29,291 nt of DNA from CAYSWF01 sp964562905 (lineage in GTDB: Bacteria; Patescibacteriota; Andersenbacteria; UBA10190): positions 1 to 29,291 of the forward strand of contig CAZLVG010000008.1 in the NCBI GenBank assembly GCA_964562905.1. Direction: 5' to 3'. The notes beneath the pieces were generated by a model that was not told the DNA's origin, ran no database searches, and saw only the letters and a program-made list of their open reading frames with translations. Numbering within the stretch: position 1 is the first letter of the stretch; each line of letters starts with the position of its first letter. This document shows positions 15,399-22,909 of the stretch, piece after piece. The position numbers and the translations under genes are program-made.

Positions 15399-15481
15399 CA
15401 TTAGCTTGTCGGGGAGCTGGACATTCGTGCGGCTCCTGCCGGATTTTATCAAGCGAGTCGCTAAGTTGCTAAGATTACTTT

Positions 15482-16420
15482 ATGAGCCAATGGTTGGTAA
15501 CGGGAGGGGCGGGGTTTATCGGCAGTAACCTGGCGCGGGAGCTGGTACGGCGGCGCCAGGGAGTGGCGGTACTAGACAATCTTTCCACGGGCGACCGGAA
15601 AAATCTGGAAGACATTAAAGACAGGATAAGGTTTTTCAAAGGCGATATCAGAGAGCCGCGCGACGTGAAAAGGGCGGCGCGGGGGGCGGACTACGTGCTG
15701 CACCAGGCGGCTTTGAGGGCGGTACAGCGCTCGGTGGACCATCCCCGGGCCACTAACGACAACAACATAACCGGAACCCTTAACGTGCTGCTGGCCGCCA
15801 AAGACGCGCGGGTAAAAAGGGTGGTGTTTGCTTCTTCTTCTTCCGTATATGGGAACATAATGGAGCCCAGGCAGGTGGAGATGTTGACGCCGCGGCCGGC
15901 CTCACCGTACGCTCTGACCAAGCTTACCGGCGAACATTACTGCCGGCTGTTCTGGGAAATATACGGGCTGGAGACGGTGTCGCTGCGCTATTTTAACGTC
16001 TTCGGGCCCTACCAGAACCCTGAATCCAAATATTCCGCCGTTATCCCCATTTTCGTTAAATGTTTGCTGTCCGGCCGGCCGCCGGAAATACACTGGCACG
16101 GGCGGCAAAGTCGGGATTTCACCTACGTGGATAACGTGGTACAGGCCAACATCAGGGCGGCGCGCGGTAAAGACATAGAGCCGGGGGACGCGTACAACAT
16201 AGGCAACGGGGAGAACACATCCATCAATCAGTTATATAAGCAGCTGCAAAAAGAGCTGGGGGTGTCAGTGAAGCCAAACCGGACGGTCAAGCGGCAGGGA
16301 GACGTGCCGAAAACGTATGCCGACATCCGCAAGGCAAAAAAGGATCTTGGTTATGAGCCGAAGGTGTCTTTCCGCCAGGGGTTGGCCCAGTCGATTGAAT
16401 GGTACAAAAAGAACCTTTAG
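15482..16420 (+). CDS. NAD-dependent nucleotide-sugar 4-epimerase (GalE/WbpP-like)
   Basis: A 312-residue extended SDR. The Rossmann loop is TGGAGFIG (7-14), HQAALRAVQRSVDHP gives the signature seen in WbpP-type UDP-HexNAc 4-epimerases, FASSSSVYG holds the catalytic Ser, and Tyr143/Lys147 form YALTK. RYFNVFGPYQNPESKYSAVIP is also typical. It probably interconverts UDP-GlcNAc and UDP-GalNAc or the matching uronic acids; the exact substrate is not fixed by what I can see. It follows the second copy of the 54-bp repeat and overlaps the GT2 gene by 22 bp, so both are in one unit. Confidence 0.9.
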   Translation: MSQWLVTGGAGFIGSNLARELVRRRQGVAVLDNLSTGDRKNLEDIKDRIRFFKGDIREPRDVKRAARGADYVLHQAALRAVQRSVDHPRATNDNNITGTLNVLLAAKDARVKRVVFASSSSVYGNIMEPRQVEMLTPRPASPYALTKLTGEHYCRLFWEIYGLETVSLRYFNVFGPYQNPESKYSAVIPIFVKCLLSGRPPEIHWHGRQSRDFTYVDNVVQANIRAARGKDIEPGDAYNIGNGENTSINQLYKQLQKELGVSVKPNRTVKRQGDVPKTYADIRKAKKDLGYEPKVSFRQGLAQSIEWYKKNL

Positions 16421-17220
16421 TTTCCGTAGTTATGGCGACCCGCGACGGCTCGCGGTTTTTGGAGCAAGCTCTTGATAGTGTGTGGCGGCAGACATATAAA
16501 AATTACGAGGTAATAGCAGTAGACGACGCTTCCAGCGACGGCACGCGGGCGCTGTTGAAATCGTATGGAGCCAAGGTGCGGCTGCTGGCTAATACGAAAA
16601 ACATAGGACTGGCCGCCTCCTTAAACCGCGGTATAAAGTCGTCGCGCGGGGAGTTCATTGCCCGCCTTGACGACGATGACTTGTGGGCGGATCGGCGCAA
16701 GCTTAAGGAGCAGGTGTTACTGATGAGACGGCAGCCGCAAGTCGGCGTGTGCGGCGCGCAGAATATTGTCATTGACGCTGCCGGCCGCGAGCTGTACCGC
16801 TTAAAATATCCGGCTAGCGACGGACAGATACGTCGGAAGATGTTAGCGCGTAACCAGTTGCCGCACTCTAGCGTCCTGGTACGGAAAGAGGCGCTGGCAC
16901 AGTGCGGACTGTATGATGAAGCCTGGCGCTACGCCCAGGATTTTGAGCTGTGGCTGCGGATTGGCCTGAAGTGGAAGCTGGCCAACCTGCCCCGTACTTA
17001 CATAAAACAGCGGATTAACCTCCGGGGAGTGACCGCCCGGAAAAACATGCGGCAGTTTTGGTCTTTCTTAAGAGTTGCTTATAAGTACCGCCGCGCCTAC
17101 CCCGGCTTTTGGGCAAGCACCCCCGTTTATTTGAGGGAATTTATTCTCAACTTACTGCCCAAGCCCGCGTTTTACCGCTTGGCCGGCCGCCACAGGCGGA
17201 CAAGTAGGTGCCCCCACTAA
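16399..17220 (+). CDS. Glycosyltransferase family 2
   Basis: A 273-residue GT-A enzyme. It starts VSVVMATRDGSRFLEQALDS, shows VDDASSDGT, the metal-binding acidic run ARLDDDDLW near residues 90-98, and LPHSSVLVRKEAL...YDEAWRYAQDFELWLRI, where the ED-type catalytic acid lies. It is soluble or peripherally membrane-bound. The final codons (CPH then TAA) fall inside the 46-bp palindrome of the adjacent mobile element, so the C-terminus may have been changed by that insertion. It probably uses a sugar from the epimerase just upstream; donor and acceptor are not known. Confidence 0.9.
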   Translation: MVQKEPLVSVVMATRDGSRFLEQALDSVWRQTYKNYEVIAVDDASSDGTRALLKSYGAKVRLLANTKNIGLAASLNRGIKSSRGEFIARLDDDDLWADRRKLKEQVLLMRRQPQVGVCGAQNIVIDAAGRELYRLKYPASDGQIRRKMLARNQLPHSSVLVRKEALAQCGLYDEAWRYAQDFELWLRIGLKWKLANLPRTYIKQRINLRGVTARKNMRQFWSFLRVAYKYRRAYPGFWASTPVYLREFILNLLPKPAFYRLAGRHRRTSRCPH

Positions 17221-17257
17221 CACCTCGTAGGTGTACACCTACGAGGTGTTAGTGGGG
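17212..17257. repeat. Perfect 46-bp palindrome, left end of RAYT element
   Basis: Two 23-base arms, starting CCCCACTAACACCTCGTAGG and ending with its reverse complement, meet without a loop. It is built from two opposed 15-base hairpins, 17220-17234 (ACACCTCGTAGGTGT) and 17235-17249 (ACACCTACGAGGTGT). It includes the last codons of the upstream GT2 gene. Confidence 0.95.
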
Positions 17258-17284
17258 TTGAAGGAAGTGTGGTAGAATTTCCTT

Positions 17285-17971
17285 ATGCGCAAGCATCCTC
17301 TGGTTACTGGTCAGGTCTATCATTTGATGAACAAGAGTATTGCAGGATATAAGATATTTCCTTACCAGTCTGATTGTAAGCGTTTTTTGCGTCTGATAAG
17401 GTTTTTTAATCTCATTTATCCCCCCACAAAATTCTCTTATTTTTTAAGCGTGGAGGGTGATAACAAGAAGAAAAAGAACCAAGAGTTTGAGGCGCGGCTG
17501 GACGGGTTAATCCGATCGGAGCAGGAGGGGCAGCACGTCCAAGTCATCGCTTACTGTCTAATGCCTACCCACTTTCACATTTTGGCCCGGCAACTGAATG
17601 AAAATGGCGTGGTGGCTTTGTTTAAACACTCGCTTAACGCTTACGCCCGTTATTTCAATGCTAAATACAAACGTCAAGGTACCTTGTGGATGGGTCGCTT
17701 CCAAAACAAGATCATAGAAAATGACATGATACTCCTACATGTCATACGGTATATACATCTTAATCCAGTCAGGGCCGGGCTGGTACAAAAACCGGAGGAT
17801 TGGCCTCACTCGTCCTATCCAGAGTACATTGCTCGTGATGGCGTAGAGTATCCCCTAACTAACTATGCGGGCCTCGTTGACTGTGTGGGGGATGAGCACA
17901 GGCAATTTTGCGAGGATCAAGCCTCTTACCAGCGCGAGCTGTCCTTAATAAAGGATCAAATCATGGAATAA
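17285..17971 (+). CDS. REP-associated tyrosine transposase (Y1_Tnp, IS200-like fold)
   Basis: A 228-residue HUH nuclease. The two metal-binding His are His96 and His98 in MPTHFHIL. The Tyr nucleophile is most likely Tyr120 in HSLNAYARYF. RQGTLWMGRFQNKII and IRYIHLNPVRAGLV are hallmark segments of the RAYT/TnpA_REP group, and WPHSSYPEY is the usual C-terminal signature. Such proteins nick single-stranded hairpin DNA and spread REP sequences. It appears intact and is bracketed by its own hairpins. A TAGAAT hexamer at 17273-17278 with an upstream TG could be an extended -10 site, but there is no good -35. Confidence 0.93.
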   Translation: MRKHPLVTGQVYHLMNKSIAGYKIFPYQSDCKRFLRLIRFFNLIYPPTKFSYFLSVEGDNKKKKNQEFEARLDGLIRSEQEGQHVQVIAYCLMPTHFHILARQLNENGVVALFKHSLNAYARYFNAKYKRQGTLWMGRFQNKIIENDMILLHVIRYIHLNPVRAGLVQKPEDWPHSSYPEYIARDGVEYPLTNYAGLVDCVGDEHRQFCEDQASYQRELSLIKDQIME

Positions 17972-17974
17972 CCA

Positions 17975-18025
17975 TAACACCTACGAGGTGTACACCTACG
18001 AGGTGTTAGTGGGAGGTGTTAGTGG
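17975..18025. repeat. Right-end hairpin repeats of RAYT element
   Basis: Two tandem copies of the 15-base hairpin ACACCTACGAGGTGT (17977-17991 and 17992-18006) in the same orientation, unlike the left end where they oppose each other. They are followed by a short tandem duplication of AGGTGTTAGTGG (18001-18012 and 18014-18025). The region separates the transposase stop from the 3' end of the convergent glycosyltransferase. Confidence 0.9.
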
Positions 18026-18033
18026 TGGTTGCT

Positions 18034-20067
18034 TTAGGCCGTTTCGGCCGCTTTAATTTTTGTTTCCGCGGCGCGGCTGCCGGAGCCGGCACCGGCCAGA
18101 TATTTGTTTATCACCGCCAGCTCGCTCGCCAGTACGGCCGTCATGGTGAACCTGGCCAGACGGGGGTCGGGCCGGTTGTAGTAACTGTAATTTTCAATGA
18201 TTTTGTCTAACCGCGCCGTTACTTCTTTTTCATTGCGGTAAGTAACCAAGTTGCGGACGCCGGCTAGGCTGGAAGGCGCGGCGGCCCCGCTGACCAGGCA
18301 GGGGATGCCGGTGGCCAGCGCCTCCAGCAGCGCCACGGAAAAACCTTCCGACTTTGACGGCATAAAGAATATGTCGGACTTATCCAGCGCCCGGCGCAGC
18401 CGGCGCGGGGTCAGCCAGCCCAGATAAGTAAAGTTGTTATCCCGGGAGATTTTTTCGCTGCCGGCCACGGCCACGGCGAAAGGGGAGCGGCCGTAGAAAA
18501 GTCTCTTGGCCAGGGCGAAATTTTTAGCCGGATCGGCGGGATGACCTACGAAGATCAGTTTTGTGTTCTGTCCAGAGGGAGAACGTCGGCGATAACGGAA
18601 TACTTTGTCGTCGTAAAAAGAGCTGACGGGGATCACCCGCTCCCCTGGTACATTTTGCGACGTTAAATAGGAGACGAACTCCGGCGAGGCCGCGAAAATG
18701 GCCGTAGCCTTTTTAAGGCAAAGGTTAAGATACAAGTAGCGCCAGACTCGGTAGGCCAGCCGCCGGCCGGCGCCGCCGGCCTGCCGCAGCTTGCGGTTCA
18801 GGTCCGCCGCGTCGTGGACGAACAGTTTCAGGCGCGCCGCTTTCCACGCGCCTGATTTGTGGGTATAAACGGCGTCAAATTCACGGGCGTGGCGCAGGCG
18901 GAAGATAAGCGAGGCGGCCAGCGGCCGGAAGGAGGGCGGGATAAAATTAAACCTCGGGAAAGCAATTTGCTTAAGCTGGCCAGGGGCCGGATTTACCTCG
19001 TACACGCCCGCGGCTACCCGCAGGCCGTGGGCGGCAAAATATTCAGCGGCCGCGGCGGTTACATATTCCGCGCCGCCGCGCCGGCCGCCCTGCCAGATAA
19101 AAAGGCGGGGGCCGACAGACTTTTCTTGGTCAGGAGGGTGGAGTAACTTTCCCTCTTCTTTTTTCGGGGCAGTCAGTCCCCTCTTTACGGCCGGCGCGGC
19201 GTAGCGGCGCCAGCCGCTGAAGTCGCGGTTCACTGCCAGCGCGATCAGCGACTTTAGCGTATAAAACGGCAGCCACAACCAGATCCAGCCGCGATAAAAG
19301 CGCCGGTGAAGATATATCATGTTGTGAAAGTAGCCGTAGTGGAATTCGGTAAAGCCGGCCAGCATGTTTTTCTTGTTGAATTTATGGGAGCCGCCGGACG
19401 GCGCGCCTGTGTGGCGGATAACCAGTGAAGGTTCCAAAAACAGTTTTACTTCGGCGCGGTGCAGCTTAACGGAGGCGCTGTAACTTTCGCCGTAGCCGTC
19501 TTTGATGAGGTTGTCGTCAATAAAATAATGTTGAAGCGAGCGGTGCCAGAAGTTGCCCCATTCTATCAACGGGAAAATGGGCCGGCGGGTACTGCCGCGG
19601 TTGAAGTTGGACGTAACCAGCTCCAGGACGGGGAAGGGTCGGGTAGCCACAATATCTTTCCAGCCCAGGTCCCGGCGGTTTTGGCGTCCCATTTGCTCCA
19701 GGATTACCTTGGCCTGGACGACGCGATCAGGCGCCAGCAGCGGCCGCAAATCAGCGAAGAAATTATGGTTTTCAATTCGCACGTCGTCATCTAAAAAACC
19801 CACGTACTCGCCGCGGGCGCGCTTAAGGCCGGTCTTTTTGGCGTCGCGCTGGTGGCGGCCCTCGTTTACAAAATATTTTACCCGGGCGTTGCCGGCCGCC
19901 AACCGCTGTACAACCAGCGCCGTGTCATCCGTGGAATGATCGTCCACCACGATTATTTCGTGCGGCGGTCGGGATTGTTTCAGTAGTGAAGGAATAAGGT
20001 TTCCCAGGTAGGCTGAACGATTAAAGGTGGGAATTATTATTGATATTGGCGGTTGCAATGTTGTCAT
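18034..20067 (-). CDS. Bifunctional GT2-GT4 glycosyltransferase fusion
   Basis: A 677-residue protein with two catalytic domains. Residues 1 to about 290 are GT2: ISIIIPTFNRSAYLGNLIPS, VVDDHSTDDT, RARGEYVGFLDDDVRIE. Residues about 320-660 are GT4: RLFIWQGGRRGGAEYVT, KLIFVGHPADPAKNFALAK and FMPSKSEGFSVALLEALATG. The linker is basic and hydrophobic near FYRGWIWLWLPFYTLKSLIAL, which could be membrane-associated. Two transferases in one chain suggest consecutive addition of two sugars. It starts 5 bp after kdsB on the same strand, so it may be coexpressed with CMP-Kdo synthesis, although neither domain is a known Kdo transferase. The Ala-rich C-terminal tail ends near the mobile-element repeat. 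Confidence 0.88.
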   Translation of the reverse strand: MTTLQPPISIIIPTFNRSAYLGNLIPSLLKQSRPPHEIIVVDDHSTDDTALVVQRLAAGNARVKYFVNEGRHQRDAKKTGLKRARGEYVGFLDDDVRIENHNFFADLRPLLAPDRVVQAKVILEQMGRQNRRDLGWKDIVATRPFPVLELVTSNFNRGSTRRPIFPLIEWGNFWHRSLQHYFIDDNLIKDGYGESYSASVKLHRAEVKLFLEPSLVIRHTGAPSGGSHKFNKKNMLAGFTEFHYGYFHNMIYLHRRFYRGWIWLWLPFYTLKSLIALAVNRDFSGWRRYAAPAVKRGLTAPKKEEGKLLHPPDQEKSVGPRLFIWQGGRRGGAEYVTAAAAEYFAAHGLRVAAGVYEVNPAPGQLKQIAFPRFNFIPPSFRPLAASLIFRLRHAREFDAVYTHKSGAWKAARLKLFVHDAADLNRKLRQAGGAGRRLAYRVWRYLYLNLCLKKATAIFAASPEFVSYLTSQNVPGERVIPVSSFYDDKVFRYRRRSPSGQNTKLIFVGHPADPAKNFALAKRLFYGRSPFAVAVAGSEKISRDNNFTYLGWLTPRRLRRALDKSDIFFMPSKSEGFSVALLEALATGIPCLVSGAAAPSSLAGVRNLVTYRNEKEVTARLDKIIENYSYYNRPDPRLARFTMTAVLASELAVINKYLAGAGSGSRAAETKIKAAETA

Positions 20068-20072
20068 GTCTT

Positions 20073-20828
20073 TTAAAGCGGCTGGGACGCGGGCTCTATA
20101 ATTTGCCTTACTTGCTCGAGGTCTGCCGGCGTATCGATCCCGATTGAATCATGAGCTGTTTCTGCCACGGCAATTTTTACTCCGGCAGCCAACGGTATCA
20201 GCTGTTCCAGTTTTTCCTGCTCGGCCAGGGGGCAGGGCGGGAGCTCGCTGAAACGTTGCAAAAAATTGTAGCGATAGGCGTAGATGCCTACGTGCTTGTC
20301 AAAGCAACTGCTTGAGGGGCTGTCGCGGTGGTGGGGCAGAGGGGAGCGGGAAAAATAAAGAGCCGTTCCATCTTGCGCTGTGACGACTTTCACTACGCTG
20401 GGGTTGAGATAAGACTGCCGATCGCAACAGCGCATGCTGGCAGTAGCCATTGATATTGAAGGACCCGCCTTTAGCAGCGTCTCGCCCACGGTGTCTATGG
20501 TGTCCGGGTGTATCAGCGGTTCGTCTCCTTGTATGTTGATAATTATGTCGGCTGATAGATCAGCAGCCGCTTCGGCAACTCGTGAGGTTCCGCTGGCATG
20601 ATCTAGGCGCGTCAGCACGGCTTCGCCGCCAAATGACCTCACGGCTTGCGCCAAGGCTTCATGGTCGCAAGCTACCATTAAGCGGCCAAGGCAGCGGGCT
20701 GACCTAGCTTGGGTGTATGTGTAGTAGATTAACGGTTTGCCGTTGATTTTTTGCAGCAGTTTGCGGCGCAGTCGCGATGACTCCAGGCGAGCAGGTATGA
20801 TGCCTGCCACGCGGGCTGTATTGGGCAT
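20073..20828 (-). CDS. kdsB: CMP-Kdo synthetase (3-deoxy-manno-octulosonate cytidylyltransferase)
   Basis: A 251-residue cytoplasmic enzyme that activates Kdo with CTP. GIIPARLESSRLRRKLL (9-25), HASGTSRVAEAA (77-88), NIQGDEPLI (98-106), ALYFSRSPLPHH and DKHVGIYAYR (177-186) and PLAEQEKLEQL are typical KdsB motifs, and the length is normal. Kdo is the linking sugar of lipopolysaccharide core and of some capsules. It is upstream of the GT2-GT4 fusion and is divergent, by 17 bp, from a sialyltransferase-like gene. The pathway genes kdsD and a kdsA remnant lie nearby on the other strand. Confidence 0.95.
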   Translation of the reverse strand: MPNTARVAGIIPARLESSRLRRKLLQKINGKPLIYYTYTQARSARCLGRLMVACDHEALAQAVRSFGGEAVLTRLDHASGTSRVAEAAADLSADIIINIQGDEPLIHPDTIDTVGETLLKAGPSISMATASMRCCDRQSYLNPSVVKVVTAQDGTALYFSRSPLPHHRDSPSSSCFDKHVGIYAYRYNFLQRFSELPPCPLAEQEKLEQLIPLAAGVKIAVAETAHDSIGIDTPADLEQVRQIIEPASQPL

Positions 20829-20845
20829 GTGTTAAAGTGTAGTTT

Positions 20846-21520
20846 ATGGGCTGGTGCGTATTCAAGCGCTATCAATTTGCCGGTGAGGACAGGCCGTGCC
20901 TGGTGCTGGGGTCGGCACCGGAGCCCACCTTGCCGGAAAACCTGCGGAAAAAAACAACGCTGGTTTGCGTGAACGGCTCTGGCTGGTCGGCCAAACAGGC
21001 CGGTTGGGGCAGTCCAAGTTTGACGGTTATGCTGGGATCCTTGCTTACAGCCGATCACACGGTCAGGGACAGGGAAGCCTTACGCGGGCTTGATACCGAC
21101 ACTTTAACCCTTATTCATTCCTGGCCGCGCGGCCGCTCGTTGTCTGAAATACAGACAAAAAGAAGACTCAAGGAGTTAGGATATTCCTGTAACCGGCTGG
21201 TGGCAATAAGCAAGCGGAAACGAAACAAAGTTTTGCGGCGCATGATAGGCCATAGAATTGACGGGCCTGGCAGCGACGACCGTCCTTCCAACGGCGTTCT
21301 GGCGGCATGCCTGGCCTTATGGCGCGGCTCCCCCGAGGTCGTCCTCGCCGGTTTTTCTTTGCGGCAAGACGGGCACAGTTATGACAGTCAGTCGGTTAGG
21401 AAGCGCCACCATCGGGCCGCGGACAGGGAAGCAATAGCGAGCCTGCTAACCCGGGGCTTTTCTGTCTCCGCTACGGAGCCGGAGCTGGCATCGGCGCTGG
21501 GTCTGAAATTGATAAGATAA
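20846..21520 (+). CDS. Sialyltransferase-like (CMP-sugar transferase-like) protein
   Basis: A 224-residue protein without clear catalytic assignment. CLVLGSAPEP near the start, NGSGWSAKQAG, then RPSNGVLAACLALWRGSPEVVLAGFSL and GHSY near the C-terminus match the pattern (GSGPS, NG/NN, P-S/T-G-xxA, GFDF, H-Y/SY) seen in bacterial sialyltransferase-like proteins such as GT29 and GT42 members. These use CMP-activated nine- or eight-carbon sugars, which suits its place between kdsB and the Kdo genes, so a CMP-Kdo-using transferase is possible. This is inference; identity is weak. It is followed, after 4 bp, by the start of the broken kdsA. Confidence 0.55.
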   Translation: MGWCVFKRYQFAGEDRPCLVLGSAPEPTLPENLRKKTTLVCVNGSGWSAKQAGWGSPSLTVMLGSLLTADHTVRDREALRGLDTDTLTLIHSWPRGRSLSEIQTKRRLKELGYSCNRLVAISKRKRNKVLRRMIGHRIDGPGSDDRPSNGVLAACLALWRGSPEVVLAGFSLRQDGHSYDSQSVRKRHHRAADREAIASLLTRGFSVSATEPELASALGLKLIR

Positions 21521-21524
21521 AATT

Positions 21525-21873
21525 ATGGTGGAGCCAAGGGGCGGGAATGTGAGGCGGGTAAAAATAGGAAGCGTAGAATCAGGCGGTGCCGTCCCTTCCA
21601 ATATTAAGCCGGTATGGATATCCTGTAGTATATGATGCAACCCACAGTGTGCGTCTGCCCGGGGCGGGCGGGCGTATCTCCGGAGGCCAGCGCTGGTTCG
21701 TTGCTTCTCTGGCTGGGGCGGCGGCCGCAGGATACGCGGGCTTCTTTCTGGAGGCGCATGCTAAGCCGGAGCGGACGCTTTCTGCCGGGCCTAATATGAT
21801 AGACTTCGTTGAGTTGACCAAACTGTCGGCCAGCGCAAAAGAGACAGACAGTGCGACTGAAAATGCCGATTAA
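21525..21873 (+). pseudogene. kdsA: kdsA remnant (Kdo-8-phosphate synthase), internal deletion
   Basis: The C-terminal quarter of KdsA is clearly encoded from about 21589 to 21873: SLPIL, YGYPVVYDATHSVRLPG, ISGGQRWFV, FFLEAHAKPERTLSAGPNM. An ATG at 21525, in a different frame, gives a start with RRVKIGSVESGG, the usual N-terminal strand of KdsA. What should lie between (the AGPC loop, the KANR segment and most of the TIM barrel, roughly 160 residues) is absent, and the two remnants are out of frame. A GTG at 21586 could express a 95-residue fragment, but this could not catalyse condensation of arabinose-5-phosphate and phosphoenolpyruvate. The 3' end overlaps kdsD, as expected for a former kdsA-kdsD operon. 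A deletion in assembly is possible. Confidence 0.8.
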
Positions 21874-22894
21874 CCAGGCCAAAGAGGCATTAAGCACGGT
21901 GCGAAAGCCGCTGCCGGAACGGGATCCGGCCGCGGCGGTCAGTAAGCTACTGGAACAGCAGGCTCGGTCCGTGGCGGAGGCGGCGGGGCATCTGGATCGC
22001 TCGGCAGTAAAAGAGGCGGTGCGGTTGTTGATGGAGTTGTCCGGTAAAATAGTGGTGGCCGGCGTGGGCAAATCGGGGATAGTGGCCCAGAAAATCGCGG
22101 CGACCTTTACCAGCACAGGTACTCCTGCCGTCTGCCTGCACGCGGCGGAAGCTATGCACGGCGACCTGGGCCTGGTGGGCGAGGGCGACGTGGCTTTACT
22201 TATAAGCAACGGAGGCCAGACGCCGGAGCTGCTGGCTCTGCTGCCCCATCTGTCGGCCCGCGAGGTGCCGGTTATCGCCATAGTAGGGCGCGAAGATTCC
22301 GGCTTGGCGGCAGCAGCCGCCGTGGTTTTAGCCGCGCCGGTGGCGCGTGAGTTAGAGGCCGGAAACCTGGCGCCTACGGCAAGTACCGCGGTTGCCATGG
22401 CGATAGGAGATGCGCTGGCTATGACGGTGATGGAGGCGAAAGGCTTTACGCCGGAGCAATTTGCCCGCAATCATCCGGGCGGTACGCTGGGCAAACGCTT
22501 AACGCTGCGGGTCGCCGATGTTATGCGTAAGGGCCGCAAGCTGCCGACAGTCTCTTTACGAGCCGCTTGGCTGGATGTGCTTAAAGCTGTCAGCGAGGGG
22601 GGAGCCGGCGCCGTGTGTGTTACTGGGGGAAGCAGGCTGCGGGGGATTATTACTGACGGAGATTTGAGGCGGGCGGTGCAGAGCCATCAACAAGCCGATC
22701 TGGCCGGCTTAAGGGCTTGTGATTTTATGACTTCCGATCCGGTTACCGTGCGGCAGGAGCAGTTGGCGTATAACGCTTTAAAGATTATGAACAGGCGTCA
22801 AAAGAAGATCACCGCGCTGCCGGTTGTCAGTGACGAAGGAAAATGTGTGGGCCTTTTGCAGATGCATGACATTGTTCAGTTAGGCCTGGCTTGA
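21863..22894 (+). CDS. kdsD: Arabinose-5-phosphate isomerase (KdsD/KpsF/GutQ family)
   Basis: About 343 residues, interconverting ribulose-5-phosphate and arabinose-5-phosphate, the first step of Kdo synthesis. The SIS domain has VVAGVGKSGIVAQKIAATF (near 65-83), HAAEAMHGDLGLV, LLISNGGQTPELLALL and FARNHPGGTLGKRL, a signature of this family. Two CBS domains follow (VADVMRKGRKLPTV, then CDFMTSDPVTVRQEQ and LPVVSDEGKCVGLLQMHDI). It is full length and looks functional. ATG 21863 is preferred; a GTG at 21851 would add four residues. Its start overlaps the kdsA remnant. In the cell it would supply the precursor for Kdo, if an intact kdsA exists elsewhere. Confidence 0.93.
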   Translation: MPINQAKEALSTVRKPLPERDPAAAVSKLLEQQARSVAEAAGHLDRSAVKEAVRLLMELSGKIVVAGVGKSGIVAQKIAATFTSTGTPAVCLHAAEAMHGDLGLVGEGDVALLISNGGQTPELLALLPHLSAREVPVIAIVGREDSGLAAAAAVVLAAPVARELEAGNLAPTASTAVAMAIGDALAMTVMEAKGFTPEQFARNHPGGTLGKRLTLRVADVMRKGRKLPTVSLRAAWLDVLKAVSEGGAGAVCVTGGSRLRGIITDGDLRRAVQSHQQADLAGLRACDFMTSDPVTVRQEQLAYNALKIMNRRQKKITALPVVSDEGKCVGLLQMHDIVQLGLA

Positions 22895-22909
22895 ATTGGC
22901 CTTCCTCCG

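Larger units (their letters stand above)
17212..18025. mobile_element. RAYT/REP-type element: transposase with flanking palindromic repeats
   Basis: The element comprises a left palindrome (17212-17257), a Y1-type transposase gene (17285-17971) and a right repeat (17975-18025). A 28-bp direct repeat is shared by both ends (17229-17256 and 17986-18013). The layout is that of REP-associated tyrosine transposases flanked by REP hairpins. The outer limits are approximate. Confidence 0.75.

Noticed and set aside
15389..15472. 27-codon ORF after the second 54-bp repeat
   Set aside because: Only the first three codons match sat because they are in the repeat. The rest has no recognisable similarity and no ribosome-binding site, so it is not called as a gene or sat fragment.
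17212..18025. CRISPR array
   Set aside because: The repeats are palindromic and flank a transposase, with no evenly spaced unique spacers, so they are REP-like rather than CRISPR. No other CRISPR-like pattern was noticed.
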